64,000 nt of DNA from the NCBI GenBank assembly GCA_016795425.1, contig JAEUHG010000131.1:1-64000 (forward strand), given 5' to 3'. A program made the translations under genes and the position numbers. The notes below the pieces were generated by a model. The model did not search any database, had not been told where the DNA came from, and saw nothing but the letters and a program-made list of their open reading frames with translations. How positions within the stretch are numbered: position 1 is the stretch's first letter; each line of letters opens with the position of its first letter. This DNA is from Verrucomicrobiales bacterium. Lineage in GTDB: Bacteria; Verrucomicrobiota; Verrucomicrobiia; Limisphaerales; CAIMTB01. Positions 27,787 through 37,040 of the stretch are shown here, piece after piece.

Positions 27787-28908
27787 ATGAACTTCCGCCT
27801 TTCGTCGGTAGGCCAGGCCTTGGCCAGATGCGGTTCACGCGGTTCCGCCGAGTCGAAGCGCCCCGGTTTTCCGGCGCTTGGGCATCGCCTGAGCGGGCTG
27901 CTGGCGATCTCCGCAATCGCCTTTTTCGCCGGCCCTGCCGAGCCGGGCGCCGTCGCCGCGGAGACGGTGCCGGCCAGCGTGGTGATCCTCCTGGATTCCT
28001 CCGGATCCATGAGTGAACGCATGCCCGGGACCAGCCACAGCAAACTGACGGCCGCCAAGGGCGCGCTCAAGGAGGTCCTCCGTCGCATGCCCGCCTCCAC
28101 GCATGTCGGTCTCCTGGTCTTCGGCGGAGGTTCGGACACTTGGGTTTACCCACTCGGCCCGCGCGATGATGACCGCCTCCAGGCAGGCATCGACGGTTTG
28201 CGCGCTGACGGCGGCACACCGTTGGGCGCCTACATCAAACTGAGCGCCGACCGACTTCTCGCCGAACGAGCTCGTAATTTGGGCTACGGCACGTACCGCC
28301 TGCTGATTGTCTCTGACGGCGAGGCGCAGGATCAGGAATTGGTCAATCGCTACACGCCGGAAGTCATGGCTCGCGGGATCACCATCGATGTCATCGGCGT
28401 CGCCATGCAACGTCGACATACACTCGCCACCCGAGTCCACTCCTATCGCGCCGCCAACAATGCCGAAGCCCTTCGCCTCGCTTTGACCGATGTTTTGGCT
28501 GAGGTGGGAGGCACGCAAAAGGACCTCGCCGAGGGCGACGCTTTCGCTCTGCTCGCCCCCATCCCTGACGAACTGGCCATGGCTGCGCTCCAAGCCTTGA
28601 GCCGGGTCGCCAATCAACCGATCGGCGAACGGTCGGCATCGACCGAAGCCGCGCCTGACCCTCGCCCGGCTTCGCCGGCGGTCCCTTCGCCGCCCTCACC
28701 CTCCGCATCCAAGCCTGCGCCGCCCAACGTCGGTCAGGGAGCCTCCCCTGATCTCCCGCCATCGACACCGACAACGACAACGATTCCGTTGGGGCCTGTT
28801 CCTCCCCAAGCGATTCCCGGGTCTTGGATCAACCTGATCTGCACGGGATCCATCGCCTTGGTCTTCCTGGCGATCCTGCGGGCGCGCCGGAAGAACCGGC
28901 GGCGGTGA
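27787..28908 (+). CDS. Membrane-anchored vWA-domain protein
   Basis: A 373-residue protein. A basic N-terminus and a hydrophobic stretch (about 35-57) are followed by a von Willebrand factor A domain (about 62-245). All metal-ion site elements are present: DSSGS (D70, S72, S74), the threonine in DGGTPLG and the aspartate in VSDGEAQ. A proline- and serine-rich linker (about 275-335) and one C-terminal helix (INLICTGSIALVFLAILRA) with a basic end complete it. The domain would project into the periplasm. vWA domains bind partner proteins through the metal ion and are often paired with AAA ATPases; a double AAA protein is encoded later in the same locus. It follows the first binding-protein gene by 9 bases. 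Confidence 0.82.
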   Translation: MNFRLSSVGQALARCGSRGSAESKRPGFPALGHRLSGLLAISAIAFFAGPAEPGAVAAETVPASVVILLDSSGSMSERMPGTSHSKLTAAKGALKEVLRRMPASTHVGLLVFGGGSDTWVYPLGPRDDDRLQAGIDGLRADGGTPLGAYIKLSADRLLAERARNLGYGTYRLLIVSDGEAQDQELVNRYTPEVMARGITIDVIGVAMQRRHTLATRVHSYRAANNAEALRLALTDVLAEVGGTQKDLAEGDAFALLAPIPDELAMAALQALSRVANQPIGERSASTEAAPDPRPASPAVPSPPSPSASKPAPPNVGQGASPDLPPSTPTTTTIPLGPVPPQAIPGSWINLICTGSIALVFLAILRARRKNRRR

Positions 28909-29029
28909 CGCCATGAAAGCCACATCCCCTCCTTCCGTCGCCGAGTCTCCACCGACCGCTTCCGAGCGTTGATTCGGCTCGATCCTGGCCCAGAATGCGC
29001 CGTCATCGGAACAAGGTCACTCAAGCATC

Positions 29030-30604
29030 ATGGATGAACGACGGGCCAAAGGTTGGCTGGTGGCTGCCGCGATCTGGTTGGTGATTCTGGCAGTACTCGC
29101 CCTTGCCTATCGATTCCTGGTGCATCCCCGCCTGAGCGGCCGCCTCCAGGCGGCGACCAGTTCGCCGAGCCAATACCAGGACGAACTCGTTGTCGGCATC
29201 GACTCGTTCTCGGGTTATGCCATTCTGCGATCCGCTGCGGTCCGTGACGAACTCAAGGCGCGCCGCATCCGGCTCACCTTCCAGGACGACAAGGCGGACT
29301 ACACCCGCCGCATCGAGGCCCTGCGCGCCGGAAAGACCCAGGTGGCGGTGTTCACCCTCGATTCCTTCATCTCCGCCGGCGCCCGCCTCGGCGAGTTTCC
29401 GGGAAGCATCGTCTGGGTCATCGACGAGACGAAAGGCGGCGATGCCATGGTCGCCTACCAGGATGCCGTCGGCAGTTTGCAGGCACTCAACGATCCGGCC
29501 ACGAAACTGGTTCTCACCCCGGGTTCGCCTTCCGAGTTTCTCGCCCGAGTGGTGCTTGCCAACTTCAATATACCCAACCTCTCGGCGAAGGCCTTCACCT
29601 CCGCTGACGGGGCCGATGCGGTCCTGACCGAGTTCCGTCGCGCCAACCGATCCTCCAAATCGGCTTTCGTCCTCTGGGAACCCTACGTCTCGCGCGCCCT
29701 CGAGGAACCGGGGGCGCACGTGCTCCTGGATAGCTCGCGAGTGCGCGGATACATCGTCGATGTCCTGGTCGTCCAGCGCGCCTTTCTCCGCGACAAACCG
29801 CAGACCGTGCGCGCCCTCATCGAAGCGTACGCGCGGGCGGCCTACGCCCTGAACTCGCAAGCGGACGGTCTCGTCGGACTCGTCCAGGCTGACGCCCGCG
29901 CCAACGCGACCGACACGTTGGACGACCATCAGGCTCGCAAAGTCGTCCAAGGGATTCACTGGAAGAACACCCTGGAGAACTACGCGCACTTCGGATTGGC
30001 CGGAGGAGAGGGACGCGGCGGACTGCCGTCCCTCGAAGACATGATCGGCAATGTCGTCGAGGTTCTGGTTCGCACCGGCGCCCTCGCCACCGACCCGCTG
30101 AGCGGGCGGCATAACTCTCTGTTTTTCGACCAGATACTGGCGGGTATGAAGGCGGACGGATTTCACCCCGGCACCACCTGGAATGCCCTGCCAGGCGTCG
30201 AATCCGGAGGACGCCCGGAAGAGGTCCGGAGCGAGCACGAACTCGCGACACTGACAGCCGACCAGTGGGAACGCCTCCAACCCGTCGGCGAACTCCGGGC
30301 CGCCCCCATCGCGTTTCAGCGCGGCTCGGCGCGACTGGGCCTCGACGGCGAGCGGGAGATCGGTGAACTCGCTCGTCGCCTGCAGTCCTTCCCCAAGTTC
30401 TACATCCGGGTGGTGGGGCTTGCCCGAGCCGAAGGAGATGCCGAGGCCAACCGGGCTCTTGCTCGGGACCGCGCTCAGGCGGCGGCGCAAGTCCTCGCCG
30501 CCCAGGGCATCAACATCCAAAGGATTCGGACGGAAGCCGCCGTCCAAAGCACGGGGGCCGAGGCTCAGGCGGTCACGTTCATCGTCGGACAGCTGCCCTA
30601 TTGA
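29030..30604 (+). CDS. Membrane-anchored solute-binding protein with degenerate OmpA-like domain
   Basis: A 524-residue protein with an uncleaved-looking N-terminal helix (AAAIWLVILAVLALAYRFLV, about 12-31). A nitrate/taurine-type solute-binding fold (about 50-360) follows, and the last 100 residues resemble an OmpA-like fold (QLQPVGEL-like start, FYIRVVGLARAEGDAEANRA, RAQAAAQVLAAQGI). The end lacks the D...R pair of the peptidoglycan-binding site, where the first gene of the locus has MDDARKNMRVEF; here the segment reads GAEAQAVTFIVGQ. The fold may be kept without wall binding. The phrase HVLLDSSRVRGYIVDVLVVQ closely matches HVLFDSS...IDAVVMSQ in the third binding protein (32387-33445), so the two are paralogues. 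Confidence 0.78.
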   Translation: MDERRAKGWLVAAAIWLVILAVLALAYRFLVHPRLSGRLQAATSSPSQYQDELVVGIDSFSGYAILRSAAVRDELKARRIRLTFQDDKADYTRRIEALRAGKTQVAVFTLDSFISAGARLGEFPGSIVWVIDETKGGDAMVAYQDAVGSLQALNDPATKLVLTPGSPSEFLARVVLANFNIPNLSAKAFTSADGADAVLTEFRRANRSSKSAFVLWEPYVSRALEEPGAHVLLDSSRVRGYIVDVLVVQRAFLRDKPQTVRALIEAYARAAYALNSQADGLVGLVQADARANATDTLDDHQARKVVQGIHWKNTLENYAHFGLAGGEGRGGLPSLEDMIGNVVEVLVRTGALATDPLSGRHNSLFFDQILAGMKADGFHPGTTWNALPGVESGGRPEEVRSEHELATLTADQWERLQPVGELRAAPIAFQRGSARLGLDGEREIGELARRLQSFPKFYIRVVGLARAEGDAEANRALARDRAQAAAQVLAAQGINIQRIRTEAAVQSTGAEAQAVTFIVGQLPY

Positions 30605-30664
30605 ATCATGGTTTGTTCTGTCACGATACGGCCCCTTGATTCATTCTTCGCGTCGAAGCCCGCC

Positions 30665-31444
30665 ATGCCTGACGAGCGCACGGTACGAAAAAAAGTGATC
30701 GTCCGGATGCTCGGTCATCCGGTGGTCCTGGCCCCGTTTATTGCCGGCGCCACCGCCGGGACGGCAATCCTGGCGGCAAGCGCCCGGATGGGAATGGCCG
30801 CCTTCGCGTTTGTGGCCGGCACCCTGTGCTCCATGGGGATGTTCGTGACCCGGTTGGTCGCCGACGACGGACAAACGGCACGGCAGGTCTGGGACGAACT
30901 GGAGTCCGAAAACCGCAACTCACGCCAGGCGGCACTGGACGACCTGGACCGGCGCCTGTCGACCGCCGACCGCGACCCACGGCCGGAGACGGCCTTGCGG
31001 GACCTGCGGGCGCTCATCACCGCCTTCGAGCAGGTTTCAGCCGGCGACAGTGCCGTCCATGGGATCACCATCGTCGAGGTCCGCTCCAAGGTGCAGCAGA
31101 TCTTCCAGCAATCCGTTCATTCCTTGGAGCAGACTTTGAAGCTCGGGGAGATCGCCCAACGCCTGATGACACCGGCCGCCCGGGCCCCGATTCTCGAGGA
31201 GCGCGAGCGCTTGATTGCCGACATCGAAGCCGGGACCCGGCAGCTGGGCTCCACACTGGCCGCGCTTCAAAGGCTGGCGGACGGCGGCGGGTCCAACTCC
31301 GAGCTTGGCCGATTGCGCATCGAACTCGACCGCAGTCTCGATCTCGCCGCCACCGTCGATGCCAGGCTCCAAGCCTTGCTGGACCAATCGAATGCCACGG
31401 TTGCCGCGCCTTCCAAACCGCCCACCCTCGAACAAAAAGGATAA
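30665..31444 (+). CDS. Small membrane protein with coiled coil
   Basis: A 259-residue protein not assigned to a family. Two hydrophobic segments near the N-terminus (VVLAPFIAGATAGTAILAAS and GMAAFAFVAGTLCSMGMFV) are followed by a long helical, charged region to the end (about 75-245) with heptad-like spacing, such as LRDLRALITAFEQVSAG and LIADIEAGTRQLGSTLAALQ. It is likely an inner-membrane hairpin with a cytoplasmic coiled coil. The start at MPDERTVRKK is preferred because the polar leader upstream has no support. It ends four bases before the PspA-like gene, so the two are almost certainly co-translated, and a direct coiled-coil partnership with PspA is a reasonable inference. Confidence 0.72.
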   Translation: MPDERTVRKKVIVRMLGHPVVLAPFIAGATAGTAILAASARMGMAAFAFVAGTLCSMGMFVTRLVADDGQTARQVWDELESENRNSRQAALDDLDRRLSTADRDPRPETALRDLRALITAFEQVSAGDSAVHGITIVEVRSKVQQIFQQSVHSLEQTLKLGEIAQRLMTPAARAPILEERERLIADIEAGTRQLGSTLAALQRLADGGGSNSELGRLRIELDRSLDLAATVDARLQALLDQSNATVAAPSKPPTLEQKG

Positions 31445-31448
31445 AGCC

Positions 31449-32279
31449 ATGTTCGGCGCCCTCAGTCGCTGGTTCAAAGCCATCGGATACCTGCTCACCG
31501 GCCGGATCGATTCCGCGCGGCGCGCGCTCGACACCGATCCGCACGTCATTCGCGCCAAGTATGACGCCATCGTGCGGGACAAGGTGAACCGCATCCAGAT
31601 GTACAAGCAGGCCGTCGCCGGCCTCATCGCCCAGCAGGAACAGAAGGTCGCCAAGGTCAAGCAACTCACCGACGAAGTCGGCAACCTCGAGCGACTCAAG
31701 TCCGGCGCCCTGGCGAAGGCACGCCAGACGGTCGAACGCCTCAAGGCCGCCGGCAAGACCGACGAGCAGGTCAAGGAGGACGAGGACTACAAGCGCTGCC
31801 TCGCCGCCTTCAACGACTTCTCCTCCACCCTCGCCGAGAAAAAGGACCACATCTCGGAGGCCGAACGCGACATCGCCACCTACGCCAAGACGATCGGCGA
31901 CCACAAGGTCCAACTCCAACAACTCCTTCGCGAAGTCGACAAGCTCAAGGCCGAGTCCCACGACGCCGTGGCGGACATCATCACCGCCAAACAGGAGAAG
32001 GAGATCGCCGACATGCTATCCGGGATTGCCCAGGATGGCACCGCGCAGGAACTCCAAAACATGCGCCAGCTTCGGCAGGAAATTCGCGCCGAAGCGCGGA
32101 TCTCCCGCGAATTGGCCGGCACCGACACCAAGGCCCAGGAAGCCGAGTTCCTCGACTACGCTCGCAAAACCTCGGCTTCGAGCGAGTTCGATTCGCTCAT
32201 TGGCCTCTCCTCGGCGGCCAAACCGGCGCCCGACGCGCCGGCCAAGTCCGCCGACAAGGGATCCGCCCTTCCGGAATGA
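31449..32279 (+). CDS. PspA/IM30-like membrane-stress protein
   Basis: A 276-residue protein that is helical along almost its whole length, as in PspA/Vipp1 (ESCRT-III-like) proteins that coat and mend stressed inner membranes. The N-terminus MFGALSRWFKAIGYLLTGRI is the typical amphipathic membrane-binding start. Long charged helices follow (for example LTDEVGNLERLKSGALAKAR, KAKDHISEAERDI-like segments). The C-terminal 50 residues are disordered and end in PDAPAKSADKG-type sequence. The length is slightly above E. coli PspA (222). There is no pspBC or pspF nearby; instead it sits between a coiled-coil membrane protein and a solute-binding protein. Family by pattern and N-terminus, moderately sure. 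Confidence 0.76.
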   Translation: MFGALSRWFKAIGYLLTGRIDSARRALDTDPHVIRAKYDAIVRDKVNRIQMYKQAVAGLIAQQEQKVAKVKQLTDEVGNLERLKSGALAKARQTVERLKAAGKTDEQVKEDEDYKRCLAAFNDFSSTLAEKKDHISEAERDIATYAKTIGDHKVQLQQLLREVDKLKAESHDAVADIITAKQEKEIADMLSGIAQDGTAQELQNMRQLRQEIRAEARISRELAGTDTKAQEAEFLDYARKTSASSEFDSLIGLSSAAKPAPDAPAKSADKGSALPE

Positions 32280-32386
32280 TCTCTCAAAATCCTAGAAACT
32301 TCCCTCGGCCACGCGGGGTGCCAGGAGAGGCCCGACGTGACATCACCCGCCGAGCCGTTCAAACGAATTCAACCCACAGGAACCCA

Positions 32387-33445
32387 ATGATCTCTCGAAT
32401 CCTCGGTCTCGGCGCCGGCGCCCTCGGCCTCATCCTAGCCTCGGCGGCCACCGCAGCCACCCCTTCGTTCTCGCTCGCCTGGAGCGAATATCCCTCGTGG
32501 AGCGTCTTTGGAGTGGCGCACAATCTCAAACTCATCGACGGCCAGGCGGGCAAGCAGGGTTCGATCGAGAAACGGTGGAACGTCGATATCGTCCTCAAGG
32601 AAGCCGAATACGACCCGTGCCTCACGATGTACGGCGCCGGGCAATGCGACGCGGTCTGCATCACCACGCTCGACGCCCTGAACCCCTCGCTGGGTCGTCC
32701 ATCCGTCGTCATTCTCCCCACCTCGACCAGCGTCGGCGCCGACGCCCTGATCGTCCCCAAGTCGGTCACGCAGGTGAACCAACTTCGCGGTCGCAAAGTC
32801 TTCGGCCTCGCCAAAAGCGTTTCCGAGTACTGCTTCATCCGCAACCTCGAGTTGCTCGGCGAAAAGCCCGAGCAATACACCTTCAGCAACATGGATCCCG
32901 GAGCCGCCGCTGTCGCCATGCAACAAAAGCAAAAGGAGATCGACGCCATCATGGTGTGGAATCCCTTCGTGCTCGAAACGCTCAACCGCCGCAAGGACGC
33001 CCACGTGCTCTTCGATTCCTCGAAGATCCCCAAGGAGATCATCGACGCCGTCGTAATGTCCCAGGCGTCCCTGGCAAAACCCGGCGCCCGAGACTTCGCC
33101 CACGCGGTCATCGACACGTTCTATGCCATCAACCGCCGCCTCGCGGACGCCTCCACTCGCGACGACACCCTGGTGGCCATCGGCGAGAAGTTCAGCAATT
33201 TGGACCTCGCCGGCATGAAGAAGGTGGTTCAACAGACGCAGTTCTTCGGGACGCCGAAGGAAGCGCTCGAGCTGATGAATGGCGGGGAGCTCAAGACCCT
33301 CACCCAACGCGTCGTCGATTTCTGCGTGAAGGTCGAGATCGTTCCCAAGGCGCCCGCCATCGCCTTTGGTCCGGCTGCCGCCGGGGCGGATGTGGCGTTG
33401 CGTTTTGATCCAAGCTACATCCAGGCGGTGGCAGCGCGTCCCTAA
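32387..33445 (+). CDS. Nitrate/taurine-type ABC solute-binding protein
   Basis: A 352-residue exported protein. A signal peptide (ILGLGAGALGLILASAATAA, about 5-24) precedes a single periplasmic binding fold of the NMT1/SsuA-like family. Typical features are the early SLAWSEYPSWSVFGVAHNL segment, AGQCDAVCITTLDAL, the hinge strand VSEYCFIRNLELLG, and IDAIMVWNPFVLETL. It has no OmpA part, unlike the two relatives upstream. AGGAA at 32378-32382 provides a Shine-Dalgarno sequence for ATG 32387. The permease and ATPase genes follow directly, so it is probably the cognate binding protein of that transporter. The ligand is not evident. Confidence 0.86.
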   Translation: MISRILGLGAGALGLILASAATAATPSFSLAWSEYPSWSVFGVAHNLKLIDGQAGKQGSIEKRWNVDIVLKEAEYDPCLTMYGAGQCDAVCITTLDALNPSLGRPSVVILPTSTSVGADALIVPKSVTQVNQLRGRKVFGLAKSVSEYCFIRNLELLGEKPEQYTFSNMDPGAAAVAMQQKQKEIDAIMVWNPFVLETLNRRKDAHVLFDSSKIPKEIIDAVVMSQASLAKPGARDFAHAVIDTFYAINRRLADASTRDDTLVAIGEKFSNLDLAGMKKVVQQTQFFGTPKEALELMNGGELKTLTQRVVDFCVKVEIVPKAPAIAFGPAAAGADVALRFDPSYIQAVAARP

Positions 33446-33463
33446 GGCATTCGCCAATCGCTG

Positions 33464-34270
33464 ATGACCATCCGACGTCCCATCCAACCGTCGACCTCCC
33501 TTGTCCTCGGCATCCTTTCGGTTTTGGTGCTGCTCGGGGCCTACACCGGATTGGCGTGGCGACAAGAGCGCCAGAACCCGGATGACACGACGATCCCTCG
33601 CTGGGGCCAACTCGCCAAGGGTTTCACCAGCACGGTCGAGGTCAATCGGCGCAGCAACGACCGCTGGCTGGTGGCGGATTCCATCGCCAGTGCCAAGCGC
33701 TTGTTCTCCGGATTGTTCTTTGGCGTGTTGGGCGGACTTCTCATTGGATTGGCCATGGGTTGCCTGACGCCGGTTGAGGCCTGCCTGAGTCCCCCGATGT
33801 CCCTGCTGGCTAAGATTCCACCCACCGCCGCCCTGGCGGTCTTTTTTGTCCTGGTCGGCACCGGCGACGGGATGTACGTGGCCATGATCGCCATCGGAAT
33901 CCTCCCGGCCCTCGCGGTCGGGGTCCACCTTGCCGTTCGTGAATTCCCGGATGAACTCCTCTACAAAGCCTATACCTTGGGGGCATCCCCGCTCGAGATT
34001 GTGTGGACGGTGATTTTCCCCCAGGTCCTTCCCAAGTTCATCGACGCCGTCCGGCTCTCGATCGGTCCCGCCATGGTGTATCTCATCGCCGCCGAAATGG
34101 TTGTCGGTGATGTGGGTTTCGGATATCGCATCCGGCTCCAATCGAAGCTTCTCAACATGAGCGTCGTCTATCCGTACCTGGCGGTCCTCGCCGCGTTCGG
34201 ATTCGTCATGGATTACCTTTTGCGACAATTGCAGCGACGGCTGTGCCCATGGTTTGAGGGAGGTCGTTGA
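33464..34270 (+). CDS. ABC transporter permease, nitrate/taurine type
   Basis: A 268-residue inner-membrane permease (binding-protein-dependent transport family). There are six or so hydrophobic helices, and the conserved EAA loop that docks on the ATPase reads AYTLGASPLEIVWTVIFPQV near residues 168-187. The first helix (TSLVLGILSVLVLLGAYTGL) is followed by a polar periplasmic stretch. Its stop codon TGA overlaps the ATG of the ATPase gene by one base (TGATG). It lies 18 bases after the binding-protein gene. A homodimer with two copies of the ATPase is expected from the family. Confidence 0.9.
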   Translation: MTIRRPIQPSTSLVLGILSVLVLLGAYTGLAWRQERQNPDDTTIPRWGQLAKGFTSTVEVNRRSNDRWLVADSIASAKRLFSGLFFGVLGGLLIGLAMGCLTPVEACLSPPMSLLAKIPPTAALAVFFVLVGTGDGMYVAMIAIGILPALAVGVHLAVREFPDELLYKAYTLGASPLEIVWTVIFPQVLPKFIDAVRLSIGPAMVYLIAAEMVVGDVGFGYRIRLQSKLLNMSVVYPYLAVLAAFGFVMDYLLRQLQRRLCPWFEGGR

Positions 34271-35196
34271 TGCCGGATCTCTCGTCTCACATAGAACTTG
34301 AGGTTCGAGACCTGAGCCATTGGTTCGGCCCTAAGAAGGTCCTGTTCGAGGTCAATCTCAAGATCCGTCGCGGACAGTTCCTTTCCCTCGTCGGTCCCAG
34401 CGGCTGCGGGAAATCCACGCTTCTCCGGGCCATTGTCGGAACCCACCTGCCCCGCGCGGGCACGGTCACGGTCCATCGCCCCGGTGGAAAACCGGAACTG
34501 GTCATCGGTCCAGGCCGGGACCGAGGCATCGTCTATCAGCGGTACAGCTTGTTTCCGTTCCTCACCGCGCGAGAAAACGTCGCCCTCGGCCTCAAGCTCG
34601 ACCAGACCAGTCTGCCATTCCGGTGGCTGGCCTGGCCGAAGTGGCGCCGGCTCCGCCGGGAACACTTGGCTCAGGCCGACGCCATGCTCGAGCGCGTCCG
34701 ACTGCCCGATGCCCGTCACTTGTTCCCGCAGGAAATGTCCGGTGGCATGCAACAGCGCGTCGCCATCGCCCAGGCGATGATCATGAAGCCCGAGATCATC
34801 CTCCTGGATGAACCCTTCGGCGCCCTCGACGAGGCGACGCGCGAGGATCTCCAGTCCATGCTCATCGGACTGTACCAGGAAAACCACCACGCCCTCGGGC
34901 GCGGCGAACATCCCCCACTCACCCTCATCATCGTCACCCACGAGTTGAACGAGGCGCTCTACGTCGGCGACCGAATCGTTGGACTCTCCCAATACTGGGA
35001 TTGGCGGGCGGAAGGTCATTCCGGATGTCCGGGTGCGACCATTCTCTACGATCGCGAGGCCCCGGTGTTCGAGGTGAAGAATGGTCGGGACTTCGAAAAG
35101 TTCACCGCTCAGCGCGAAGAGATTCGCGAGCTCGTGTTCGAGTCCAGCCCGTTGCGTCCCCGCCATCGCCATGTGAATTACTGGCCCAACGCCTAG
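34270..35196 (+). CDS. ABC transporter ATPase, nitrate/taurine type
   Basis: This 308-residue ATPase energises the neighbouring permease. Walker A is GPSGCGKST, the Q-loop lies in GIVYQRYSLFPFL, the signature is MSGGMQQRVAIA, Walker B and D-loop are IILLDEPFGALDEA, and the switch histidine is in IIVTHELNEAL. About 80 extra residues follow the nucleotide-binding domain (from GDRIVGLSQYWDWRAEGHSG to YWPNA), longer than in typical SsuB/TauB proteins, and may be a regulatory or docking tail. The ATG overlaps the permease stop; a TTG three bases earlier is possible. The AAA-type ATPase gene starts 17 bases after its stop. Confidence 0.92.
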   Translation: MPDLSSHIELEVRDLSHWFGPKKVLFEVNLKIRRGQFLSLVGPSGCGKSTLLRAIVGTHLPRAGTVTVHRPGGKPELVIGPGRDRGIVYQRYSLFPFLTARENVALGLKLDQTSLPFRWLAWPKWRRLRREHLAQADAMLERVRLPDARHLFPQEMSGGMQQRVAIAQAMIMKPEIILLDEPFGALDEATREDLQSMLIGLYQENHHALGRGEHPPLTLIIVTHELNEALYVGDRIVGLSQYWDWRAEGHSGCPGATILYDREAPVFEVKNGRDFEKFTAQREEIRELVFESSPLRPRHRHVNYWPNA

Positions 35197-35213
35197 GGCC
35201 CCCGCCGCAACCC

Positions 35214-37040
35214 GTGAAAACCACGCCGCCGGTCCACGCCTTTCTCCGCCAAGCCGGTCGACTCCTGAATTCCGGCCAGTCCCGCACCTTGCTGCTCACG
35301 GGCAACATCCACGACCTCTTCGGACTCCAGGTCGACGCCCGACGCGACTACCTCCCGCTCCTTCCCTTTCTGTCGGCGCATTGGGCGCTGCCCGACGTCA
35401 TCCTGGTCGTTTACGAGCTGAACGGCCCGATTCAGTTCGTACGGGAAGGAGATGAGGCAAAGGTCCGCGATGCCTGGTTCCGTTGGCGCACAGGCAAGTC
35501 CGCCGATGAACTGGCCGTGCAGCGGATGCTTGCCAAAGGCCGGGAAGCCGCGGAACTCGACCAGGTGGTCCGGGCTTTTGACGACAGTCTGCGGGGAGCC
35601 ATCAACAACCCGACCCTGGCCCTCGAACTGCTCCGCCAGTTGTGTGTTTGCGCGCGCGCCACTTCGAACGGCCGACGCAATCTCGGCGAACGCCTCATCC
35701 TCCTGGTAGAAGGCGCCGATTTGCTTATTCCCGAGGCGCCCGTCCATTCCCTGTCCGATACCGATCGGCAACGCGTCGCCATCTGTCACGATTGGTTCTC
35801 CGATCCGGCGTTTGTGCACGGCGCCGACTCAGTGGTCCTGGTCGTCGAATCCCGGAGTCTGCTCAATCAGCGCCTCGCTCGCCTGCCGCAGGCCCTGGAG
35901 ATCGAAATCCCGGCGCCCGACCTCGAAGCGCGCGCCGGCTTCATCGATTGGTTCCTGGAGTCGGCGGGCCCCGATTCGGCCGTGAAGCTTTGGGGCACGC
36001 CGGACGACCTGGCGCGCCTCACCGCCGGGCTCTCGTTACATGCGCTGATGCAGCTTCTCAAAGGAGCCCGCCACGAACAACGGGTGCTCCAGCAGATCGA
36101 AGTCATCGGCAAGGTGGAGGATTTCATCCGCAGCCAACTGGGCGACGATGTCGTGGAATTCAAGAAGCCGACCCACTCCTTCGCCGATGTCATCGGGTTC
36201 CAGCGCCTAAAGAGCTTCTTGCGCGACGAACTCATGGCCCGATTCAACGCCGGACCAGCCGAGGCGATCACCGGCGCGGCAGTCTGCGGGCCCATTGGGG
36301 GCGGCAAAACGTTCGTCTTCGAAGCGTTCGCGGCGGAACTCGACATTGTCGTCCTGACCCTCAAGAACCTCCGGAGCCAGTGGTTTGGCCAGACCGACGT
36401 CATCTTTGAGCGGTTGCGCCGCCTTCTTCATGCCCTTGCCCGGGTTTTGATCTTCATCGACGAAGCCGACACGCAATTCGGGGGTGTCGGCGCGGATGCC
36501 CACGAAACCGAGCGTCGTCTCACCGGCAAGCTCCAGGCCATGATGTCAGATCCGCCCCTTCGCGGACGCGTGTTCTGGCTTCTCATCACCGCCCGGATCC
36601 ATCGGCTTTCGCCCGACCTCCGGCGGCCGGGCCGCGTGGGGGACCTCATCATCCCGGCTCTCGATCCGGAGGGTGAAGATCGCCAGGACTTCCTGCGATG
36701 GGCGGTTGCTGGGTCGTTGGCAGAGCCGCCCAATCCCGATCAAATGACCCGGCTCGAAGCTCTCACCCGCGGGTATTCCGCTGCCGCCTTCGCCTCCCTT
36801 CGGGCCCAGTTGCGGGCACGATCACGACGATCCGGCAAGGCCCTGACGTTCGACGAGGTGGTGGCCCTGATCTCCGACATGCTCTCGCCCGCCATTGAGG
36901 ACACGCGCCGGTACCAAACATTGCAGGCGCTGGTGAATTGCACCCGGCGCACCTTGCTGCCGGATCCGACGGTTACCGATGCCCAGCGCCAGGCCTGGAC
37001 GACCGAACTGCGCGCACTGGAGGCCAAGGGAATTCAATGA
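35214..37040 (+). CDS. Double AAA-type ATPase of the ABC/PspA locus
   Basis: A 608-residue cytoplasmic protein. The first half (about 1-290) looks like a degenerate P-loop domain: it opens LLLTGNIHDLFGLQ, lacks a usable Walker A and keeps a Walker-B-like strand ILLVEGADLL. This layout recalls Ycf46/SpoVK-like AAA proteins. The second half (about 300-560) is an AAA+ module with Walker A GPIGGGKTF, Walker B VLIFIDEADTQFGG and the arginine-finger region DLRRPGRVGD. The GTG start at 35214 is 17 bases after the ABC ATPase stop; earlier in-frame ATGs would lie inside that gene. Its stop overlaps the next ATG by four bases. It may remodel PspA, the vWA protein or the transporter; that is inference. 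Confidence 0.82.
   Translation: MKTTPPVHAFLRQAGRLLNSGQSRTLLLTGNIHDLFGLQVDARRDYLPLLPFLSAHWALPDVILVVYELNGPIQFVREGDEAKVRDAWFRWRTGKSADELAVQRMLAKGREAAELDQVVRAFDDSLRGAINNPTLALELLRQLCVCARATSNGRRNLGERLILLVEGADLLIPEAPVHSLSDTDRQRVAICHDWFSDPAFVHGADSVVLVVESRSLLNQRLARLPQALEIEIPAPDLEARAGFIDWFLESAGPDSAVKLWGTPDDLARLTAGLSLHALMQLLKGARHEQRVLQQIEVIGKVEDFIRSQLGDDVVEFKKPTHSFADVIGFQRLKSFLRDELMARFNAGPAEAITGAAVCGPIGGGKTFVFEAFAAELDIVVLTLKNLRSQWFGQTDVIFERLRRLLHALARVLIFIDEADTQFGGVGADAHETERRLTGKLQAMMSDPPLRGRVFWLLITARIHRLSPDLRRPGRVGDLIIPALDPEGEDRQDFLRWAVAGSLAEPPNPDQMTRLEALTRGYSAAAFASLRAQLRARSRRSGKALTFDEVVALISDMLSPAIEDTRRYQTLQALVNCTRRTLLPDPTVTDAQRQAWTTELRALEAKGIQ

Noticed and set aside
29021..30547. Long minus-strand open frame (508 codons) opposite the membrane-anchored binding protein
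   Set aside because: It mirrors the real gene codon by codon, has no recognisable domain, is rich in Gly/Arg/Glu/Asp as expected for an antisense frame in GC-rich DNA, and the plus-strand frame has clear family features.
32435..34228. Long minus-strand open frame (597 codons) opposite binding protein and permease genes
   Set aside because: It spans two convincing plus-strand genes and the gap between them; the translation is low-complexity and histidine/aspartate-rich without any family resemblance.
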